From positions 1-5,263 of the forward strand of contig JAZNLY010000022.1 in NCBI GenBank assembly GCA_045579305.1: a DNA stretch of 5,263 bases. The letters are read 5' to 3'. Source of the DNA: Fimenecus sp045579305 (GTDB lineage Bacteria; Bacillota; Clostridia; Oscillospirales; Acutalibacteraceae). Below the pieces are notes generated by a model. It searched no databases, was not told the origin of the DNA, and saw only the letters and a program-made list of their open reading frames with translations. Each line of letters begins with the position of its first letter. Positions within the stretch are counted from its first letter, which is position 1. A program made the translations under genes and the position numbers. Below, piece after piece: positions 1-5,263 of this stretch.

Positions 1-1142
1 TATTTGTCACCGTTGTCTTTTGCAACTTTTATATAATCAAAGTCAAAAACATCATAAAGGCGCTCAACTCTTGTTTCGTAGGTTGAGGTGTCGTTTTCAT
101 CAATCTCAACCACACGGTATCCGTACTGAGTTGTATAAGCCAAGCCTTTGTAACGGGTCATAGGAGAGGTGTAAATATCAATATTCTGATTTCTTACACC
201 GAAGGCATTTGTGTGGTCGTGTCCTGTAAACATCGCCAAAACATCGCCTGTTTCAACCAAAGCATTAAACTGTCCGTCATTGTAATATCCGGGACAAGGT
301 TTTTCGTTAAGCATTCCGTAGTTAACTTCGTCAGGGTCAAACATATAATATTCATCTTCATTGTAAATATGCTTAATTGCATAAGGTTGCTTAGAGTCAA
401 CCTTTTTAAGAACATCATAAATTTCGGGAACAATTATATGCTGAAAAACAACGGAGTTAACTGTTTCACCACCATTTTCTTTTTTGAGCTTAGCAGATGT
501 TTTCTTGTACCAGTCTATTTGTTCGGTTCGTACTCGGTCGTAATGTCTCGGTTCATCCTCGTCGTAATCACCCGAGTCAAACACCCAAAGATTGAAATTG
601 ACTTTGTCGCTGTCAGATGCGAGAACCGGAATATTAAATGTTGCACAGTTTTTGAAATTTTCGCTATTATCGGTAGATATTACGCAAGAGAAGGTGTTGT
701 AATATTCCATAATATCTTCTCTGGTCATTGGTCCTGCCTCTGAATCGTGATTACCGAAGGTCACGGCAACGGGAATGCTTCTTGATTCAAATATATTCAT
801 AAGAGCATTGATTAACTTTTTTGTTTTTTCAGGGTCTTCGTTAGGATGTGTATTATCACCTGTAAGTACAACAAGGTCAGGCTTTTCAATATCACAGGCT
901 TCGGCAATTACCCATATTGAAGCATCAAAATGCTTGTCATAATTAAGATGTGTGTCAGCAATATGCAGTATTTTAAGCTTGCCGTCAGAATTGAACCTTA
1001 TTGTTGTATCTGTTTCCTTATGTAAATCAGCAGGTCCATAGTTGATATTTGTATTTTCGGGTTCGATTTCAAAATAGATTATTCCTACAACAAGAACCGC
1101 CACCAATACTAAGGCAATAATTCCTATTATTCGTTTTTTCAT
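1..1142 (-). CDS. Membrane-anchored calcineurin-like metallophosphoesterase (Dcr2-like), 3' end at window edge
   Basis: This is a predicted two-metal phosphoesterase that hydrolyses a phosphomono- or diester; the substrate is unknown. I translated it by hand: it reads open for 380 codons from ATG at 1142 to the left edge without a stop. Residues 5-23 form one hydrophobic segment after MKKR, read as an uncleaved signal anchor. There is no Cys in the first 80 residues, so it is not a lipoprotein, and the catalytic domain should face outside. Family motifs appear in order: ADTH (62-65), GDN (95-97), GNHD (130-133), the VFQH histidine (235) and GHDH (307-310). All metal-ligand positions are present. 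The pattern VVLTGDN followed by VTFGNHDSE resembles the Dcr2/plant PAP28-29 branch (family knowledge, from memory). The last two bases give TA, so the next codon may already be a stop; about 380 residues is a normal length for this family. It lies 55 bp downstream of the glycoside hydrolase gene. The next in-frame Met is near residue 115, so the start is secure. Confidence 0.9.
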   Translation of the reverse strand, partial: MKKRIIGIIALVLVAVLVVGIIYFEIEPENTNINYGPADLHKETDTTIRFNSDGKLKILHIADTHLNYDKHFDASIWVIAEACDIEKPDLVVLTGDNTHPNEDPEKTKKLINALMNIFESRSIPVAVTFGNHDSEAGPMTREDIMEYYNTFSCVISTDNSENFKNCATFNIPVLASDSDKVNFNLWVFDSGDYDEDEPRHYDRVRTEQIDWYKKTSAKLKKENGGETVNSVVFQHIIVPEIYDVLKKVDSKQPYAIKHIYNEDEYYMFDPDEVNYGMLNEKPCPGYYNDGQFNALVETGDVLAMFTGHDHTNAFGVRNQNIDIYTSPMTRYKGLAYTTQYGYRVVEIDENDTSTYETRVERLYDVFDFDYIKVAKDNGDK

Positions 1143-1150
1143 TGTGTAAT

Positions 1151-1157
1151 CTCTCGC
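1151..1157 (-). promoter_or_regulatory. Weak ribosome binding site of the membrane-anchored phosphoesterase
   Basis: On the minus strand GCGAGAG lies 8 nt before the ATG at 1142. It is only a partial match to the Shine-Dalgarno consensus, clearly weaker than the site in front of the upstream glycoside hydrolase. It supports the chosen start but suggests lower translation, unless there is coupling across the 55 bp gap. Confidence 0.45.
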
Positions 1158-1197
1158 TTTCGTATTACTGAATAAACTTTTCTTTAGTATATGAAAT

Positions 1198-4100
1198 TTA
1201 TTTAATTCCCGGAGTTCTGAGAATACCTGTTGTTCGAAGAACATACTCATAACTCCAATTTATTCCGTCACTTCTCCATGCACCCGGACCATGCCATTTT
1301 TCTTTTACATTTACAAGGTGGAGCGGCCCGAAGGAGTTGTAGCGGTGCGTATAAAGTTTAATACCGACTTCATGTTCACCATCAGAAATACCATTGATTT
1401 CAAGAGTATATGGCGGATAAATAATCTCACCTTTGTTTTCACCGTCAATACTCACTTCAATAAGTGCACCCATATAGTCATTTGCAGTAACTGTGAGACT
1501 ACCGTTTTTCACCTCAGTCTTCATTTTATATGTTACTGCTCCTGAATAGAAAGGAAGTCCTTGATTGATAAGAGAACCGAATGTTATTCTTTCAGGCAAT
1601 GTGGTTATTGTTGCAAATGAACCTGTTACTCTGACACCGAAATCACCCAAAACGAACATATTTTCAAGGTTTGCGGTTTCACCGAAGGGAAGAGTAATTT
1701 CGAGGACATTTTCACCCTTTACGATGTTGCCAAGTTTCATCCTGCCAATTGAAATATCAACATAAAAGCCTTTTTCCCTTTCGGTGATTTTCTTGCCGTT
1801 GAAGGTTATTTCTGCGATGTCTGCGTCTTCAAGAGCAAGAACTGCACCAGTATAATCAATTTCACTCCAGAACGTAAATTTAAGTTTTACTTTATGATCT
1901 TTAGGAAGCTTTCCGAGTGCCCACGGCTGAACAACACGGTTACCTCTTTTTTTCATTCCCAGACGCTCTCTTACAAGATTGTCAAGACGAAGTATTTCTT
2001 CTTTGGGTGAATAGTCCTTATCATCGTCAATTTTCCACTCAGCCATATCAAGTACAAGAACATTTTCTTCAGAAAGCTCGTACTCGCACAGTGTACCGGG
2101 CATTTCGCCAGCTTTTTCGGGAATGTGTTGTGTTTCATTAGAATCGCTCTTACCATAGGTGAGCTTAAGAAGAATTGAATCATAACCGAAAATATGATAT
2201 CGGATAATTGTCTTTCCTTCTCTGTATTCTGCTTTAATGGGATACACTTCACCGTTTTCGGTGTTATATATTTGAGGAGAAAATGTACCATTCAGAATAA
2301 TCTGGATATCGTTGCCATCATCTATTTGCTTATTATCCGGTTCTTTTGAGCAACAAATGAAAAGCCATCTGCAATCAGTGTCTTGTCTGAGCTGATAAAT
2401 ATAATTGTCCGTAAGTCTGCCGTCAGCGTATCTTATTGTGAGAGTTCTTACATCGTGGAGTGCAGTAAGAAGCGATGCACGGGAGAAATCAATGTTTTCA
2501 CTCTCTTCAAAGAGTGATTTTACACAGTCACAAGGCACGACCTCAACAAGAGAGGGTGCATCGCCCATAAATATAAGTTTACCACCATTATCGCGGAACT
2601 GCTGAAGTCTTTCAACAGTTGTTTTTCTTAAGGTTTCACAGCCGGGTACAATAATTGCATCGTATTCCATTTCACCAACCTTGAGAGGTGCAGAGCCTTC
2701 CTTACAAAGAGAAGGAAGAAGTGATTCTGAAATAAAGTTAAAATCAATACTGCCTTCAAGAAGCCATTTTGTAACATTTTGAAATCTTTCATCAAGGCTT
2801 TCTCTGAATACTGCAGATTTATCATTAGGCCCCCAATGAAGCCAGAAACTCTCAACGGGATGAATTACACCAACCTTTACAACAGGCTTGCCACGTGTAA
2901 GTGCAGTGTTAACTCTTGCAAAATGGTCTTCAATAAGATTGTATTTTTTGTGCCAAGGAGACTGATAATGTATCGAAGCGGGGTAATCTCTTTTCGCTTC
3001 ACCTTTCATAGCGTACCACGAAAGATGAGGAACACGTATTGTGACGCCAAGACAAGCCTGCCAGTCACCCTGATGCTTGTATGTTCTGAAATCACAGTCC
3101 CATGTGGTAACGCCGTAAAGCTCTGAGAGCATACCTTCATAACCGTACTGATGAACAGCAGACTGTGTCTGCTTTGCGGTGGTGAATTCGTGACGGTTGC
3201 AAAGCATATCGATGCCGGGAAGTCTGAAGCTTCTGTATGAACGCATTGCCTCGCCAAGTGCTGCAGTCTGTGAATGTAGTGTAGGCTCTTCCATCATATG
3301 TCCTGTAAGAGCAATTCCATTTTCTTTGCACCATCCTCCGACAGTATCAGCGAATGAACTTGCAAAAAGTTCTGCAATAAAATCATGATATCTGTAACGG
3401 TGCAGAGATGGAGCAGAGCCGGGCTTATCCCAGAACACTTCGGGAAGAGTGTCGAAAATATCCTCCCCGTACATTTCTTTATAGAGCTCAGGAACCTTAT
3501 CAGTCCAGGGCATTGTGATATCCGTTTTATCAAATGAATTATTGAGAACTCTTTTTCTTGTAAACTGAGGCTCATCGGTAAAAATAGCGGGAATGGTTTT
3601 ATCAAATTCATCACCCACTTTTGCTTTATATTTTTCGTGTGTGACTTCAATAAACTTTTTAATAGCCTCGCAGTTTAAGGTGTCAATATATGTCTGATTG
3701 TTATACCAGTTAGAAGGATTTTGTAATTCAAGAAAGGCGTACCATTTTGTGCCCTCTGCTTTTTCATCTTCACCTATTCTTTTATAGGAAGAGAGAAATC
3801 CTTCACTGTCAAGAACTATATCGTAGCAGGCAATAGGGTTTTCTTTTTCGTTTCCCCAATAGTCATCATAGCCACTGCATTCTTTTTCTTTGAAGGGAGT
3901 GAAAAGAAGACATCTTCCTCTGTATTTTTTATCTCTTGTCACAAGTCCGCCTGCAGCTCCTGAAGGATATCTGTCTTCATCGTAAAGCCAAGCAAGCATT
4001 TCTTCCTTCTTTGCCTTACAAACACTGTCTTTGATAAGCACCATATATTCTTCACTCAGGTACTCGTTTTCAAGACCTGTCCTTACGTGAAGATGAAAAC

Positions 4101-4260
4101 CACCAAACCCCATTTCTTTGAATATATCAATTTGTCGGCATAATTCTTTTTCTGTAAGATATGAGTTAAGAGCCCAGAATGGTGTTCCTCTGTATTCTGA
4201 TGTAGGACTTCTGAAAAGCTCTTCCTTTAATGTTTTTTCGATATTCTTTTTGTATAGCAT
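1198..4260 (-). CDS. Large cytoplasmic glycoside hydrolase, GH106-like TIM barrel with C-terminal beta-sandwich region
   Basis: This is a predicted glycosidase of the broad group usually annotated 'glycosyl hydrolase' near GH106 (alpha-L-rhamnosidase); actual sugar specificity cannot be read from the sequence. The ATG at 4260 has an excellent ribosome binding site, and 1020 residues is full length for the group. No signal peptide is seen, so it probably acts in the cytoplasm on imported oligosaccharides or glycosides. Domains, rough positions: TIM barrel about 20-455, with GFGGFHLHVRTGL (51-63), WLYDEDRYPSGAAGG (91-105), FTDEP (227-231), GHMMEEPTLHSQ (320-331) and LSELYG (378-383). E230 and E380 are the best candidate catalytic acids (inference from position after barrel strands). 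A flavodoxin/amidotransferase-like domain follows at about 460-575 (IIVPGCETL at 536-544, then a DNGGKLIFMGDAP stretch at 557-569), as in GH42-type enzymes. A beta-rich region and a galactose-binding-like sandwich occupy about 780-1010. The gene sits between two metallophosphoesterase genes on the same strand. Confidence 0.88.
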   Translation of the reverse strand: MLYKKNIEKTLKEELFRSPTSEYRGTPFWALNSYLTEKELCRQIDIFKEMGFGGFHLHVRTGLENEYLSEEYMVLIKDSVCKAKKEEMLAWLYDEDRYPSGAAGGLVTRDKKYRGRCLLFTPFKEKECSGYDDYWGNEKENPIACYDIVLDSEGFLSSYKRIGEDEKAEGTKWYAFLELQNPSNWYNNQTYIDTLNCEAIKKFIEVTHEKYKAKVGDEFDKTIPAIFTDEPQFTRKRVLNNSFDKTDITMPWTDKVPELYKEMYGEDIFDTLPEVFWDKPGSAPSLHRYRYHDFIAELFASSFADTVGGWCKENGIALTGHMMEEPTLHSQTAALGEAMRSYRSFRLPGIDMLCNRHEFTTAKQTQSAVHQYGYEGMLSELYGVTTWDCDFRTYKHQGDWQACLGVTIRVPHLSWYAMKGEAKRDYPASIHYQSPWHKKYNLIEDHFARVNTALTRGKPVVKVGVIHPVESFWLHWGPNDKSAVFRESLDERFQNVTKWLLEGSIDFNFISESLLPSLCKEGSAPLKVGEMEYDAIIVPGCETLRKTTVERLQQFRDNGGKLIFMGDAPSLVEVVPCDCVKSLFEESENIDFSRASLLTALHDVRTLTIRYADGRLTDNYIYQLRQDTDCRWLFICCSKEPDNKQIDDGNDIQIILNGTFSPQIYNTENGEVYPIKAEYREGKTIIRYHIFGYDSILLKLTYGKSDSNETQHIPEKAGEMPGTLCEYELSEENVLVLDMAEWKIDDDKDYSPKEEILRLDNLVRERLGMKKRGNRVVQPWALGKLPKDHKVKLKFTFWSEIDYTGAVLALEDADIAEITFNGKKITEREKGFYVDISIGRMKLGNIVKGENVLEITLPFGETANLENMFVLGDFGVRVTGSFATITTLPERITFGSLINQGLPFYSGAVTYKMKTEVKNGSLTVTANDYMGALIEVSIDGENKGEIIYPPYTLEINGISDGEHEVGIKLYTHRYNSFGPLHLVNVKEKWHGPGAWRSDGINWSYEYVLRTTGILRTPGIK

Positions 4261-4265
4261 ATGTT

Positions 4266-4272
4266 CACCTCT
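4266..4272 (-). promoter_or_regulatory. Strong ribosome binding site of the glycoside hydrolase
   Basis: AGAGGTG on the minus strand lies 5 nt before the ATG at 4260, a near-consensus Shine-Dalgarno at good spacing. It fixes the glycoside hydrolase start. The site falls inside the 25 bp gap after the upstream phosphoesterase stop, leaving little room for a separate promoter or terminator, which argues for cotranscription. Confidence 0.8.
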
Positions 4273-4285
4273 TGCGTGTGAGAAT

Positions 4286-5263
4286 TTATTTCAGAGTAAA
4301 TTCAGCATTATTGTCCGAAAAGCCTTTATTGTTTCCGATAGTATCAAGAAGCATGCATCTTAAATCAATCTTTTCACCGTTTTTACTGAGCTTAGGTTCA
4401 ATCTTTTTAAGCACAAATGAAAATCTATTGAGAATGCCTGAAATGAAATTATACACAGGTGTACCCTCGATATGAGGACCGTCACCAAGAAATATCCCAA
4501 CTCCAACTTCACCAACAAGCTCTGCTAATTTTTTGTTTTTAAGAGCTTTGTCATTATTTATAAAAAGCAGACGTTCAACAGTTCCCACAGTGATTTTATC
4601 GAAACGTTTTCTACCAAAAGATTTTAAATGTTTAACAATTCCTTGTCCGCCACTGAGAGCGCCACGAACACGTGCGATAATTGCATTTTCGAAATGCTTG
4701 TGAAAATATTCCTGCGCAGTAAGACCTTTTAAATCCCAACCAAAGTCTTCAACATCAATTGTTTCAACCTTCAGCACAGAGTTTTCGTCTATTGTTATTT
4801 TTCTGTATTTTGCAGGACTGCCTACAAGACAGGCAGTGCAAACATCAATCAGTCTGTTGCCCTTTTCGGTATAAAACTCATTTATGCTCTGGATGTGCAT
4901 ATGTCCTGTTAAAATAAGCTCTATTCCGTTATCTGCAAGGAAGGTCGCAACCCTTCTCCAGTCCTTAATTCTTGCATCTCCAACTAAGTCGAAAGCCGGT
5001 ACAGATGGAATAATAGGATAATGGCATATTGCAAAAACAGAGCAGTTATCTGCCTTTGCTTTGTCAATCTGTTCTTTTGCCCAAGACATAAGTCTTTCGT
5101 CCATTGCTCCTTTTGGCTGAGCCTTACTGTCACAGCATATCGCCAGCATTCTTACACCTTCGGTAATTTCAGCAACATAGGAATGTGTTGGTTCATCAAG
5201 TGCAATAGCATCGTCATAACCGAAATCACGGTACATCTCACACAAATCATTGAAATCTGTACC
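4286..5263 (-). CDS. Calcineurin-like metallophosphoesterase, C-terminal part (5' end outside window)
   Basis: This is the distal part of a predicted soluble two-metal phosphoesterase, substrate unknown. The frame is open to the right edge: codons upstream of 5245 read GTDFND without a stop. The TTG at 5245 is therefore an internal Leu codon, and the true start lies outside the window. The first half of the fold (DxH, GD and GNHD motifs) is expected upstream and is not visible. The second half is intact: ICHYP with the metal-binding His at visible residue 81, then LTGHMH at 118-123, the terminal GHxH signature. DLVGDARIKDWRRVATFLADNG between them fits the helix before the last strand. After the catalytic core, from about visible residue 175 to 325, is a C-terminal extension of roughly 150 residues that I do not recognise; it contains a GALSGGQG stretch and a basic SFGRKRF segment. 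No membrane segment is seen in the visible part. The TAA stop at 4286-4288 is 25 bp before the glycoside hydrolase, so an operon is likely. Confidence 0.87.
   Translation of the reverse strand, partial: GTDFNDLCEMYRDFGYDDAIALDEPTHSYVAEITEGVRMLAICCDSKAQPKGAMDERLMSWAKEQIDKAKADNCSVFAICHYPIIPSVPAFDLVGDARIKDWRRVATFLADNGIELILTGHMHIQSINEFYTEKGNRLIDVCTACLVGSPAKYRKITIDENSVLKVETIDVEDFGWDLKGLTAQEYFHKHFENAIIARVRGALSGGQGIVKHLKSFGRKRFDKITVGTVERLLFINNDKALKNKKLAELVGEVGVGIFLGDGPHIEGTPVYNFISGILNRFSFVLKKIEPKLSKNGEKIDLRCMLLDTIGNNKGFSDNNAEFTLK

Noticed and set aside
213..743. Plus-strand open frame of 176 codons
   Set aside because: It lies wholly antisense to the membrane phosphoesterase, whose conserved metal-binding motifs are intact. 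The plus-strand product is low-complexity (rich in F, I, V and N) with no recognisable domain.
1186..1191. TATACT on the minus strand as a -10 box for the downstream phosphoesterase
   Set aside because: The hexamer 17 bp upstream is CTCCGG, nothing like TTGACA, and single -10-like matches are frequent in A/T-rich DNA. An internal promoter is not supported.
1143..1197. Terminator or hairpin between the hydrolase and the downstream phosphoesterase
   Set aside because: The gap is A/T-rich but shows no GC-rich stem followed by a T run on the minus strand.
2535..2880. Class I glutamine amidotransferase activity within the hydrolase (Cys541 in VPGCETL)
   Set aside because: Such amidotransferase-like domains are common non-catalytic modules in GH42-like enzymes, and no matching His-Glu dyad is evident downstream.
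2779..3126. Plus-strand open frame of 115 codons and several minus-strand alternative frames inside the hydrolase gene
   Set aside because: All lie within the continuous 1020-codon hydrolase frame, which carries family motifs throughout; none has a ribosome binding site or recognisable domain.
5243..5245. TTG as start codon of the right-hand phosphoesterase
   Set aside because: The frame stays open to the window edge, no ribosome binding site precedes it, and starting here would remove the first three metal-binding motifs of the fold.

Overview
The window is 5.26 kb of low-to-moderate GC DNA (about 40% by eye, not counted). All of its coding capacity is on the minus strand. Strong AGGTG-type ribosome binding sites, A/T-rich codon use and protein style suggest an anaerobic Firmicute, most likely an uncultured gut or rumen Clostridia/Oscillospiraceae-type organism. 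That assignment is an inference; there is no rRNA or marker gene here.

In transcription order (right to left) there are three genes. (1) The C-terminal 325 residues of a soluble calcineurin-like metallophosphoesterase, whose 5' end lies beyond the right edge (4286-5263). (2) A complete 1020-residue multidomain glycoside hydrolase of the GH106-like TIM-barrel type, with no signal peptide (1198-4260). (3) A second, membrane-anchored metallophosphoesterase of the Dcr2/purple-phosphatase-like type, complete at its start and running off the left edge after 380 codons (1-1142). Gaps are 25 bp and 55 bp, with no terminator visible in either, so the three are probably cotranscribed.

The trio combines one sugar-cleaving enzyme with two phosphate-ester-cleaving enzymes, one probably cytoplasmic and one probably facing outside. 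A plausible but unproven reading is a small catabolic locus for a glycan or glycoside that carries phosphate. The metallophosphoesterases could equally be housekeeping or of unrelated specificity. No transporter, regulator, RNA gene, mobile element, repeat array or CRISPR was seen. I found no convincing evidence of a wholly new system; the most unusual point is the gene combination.
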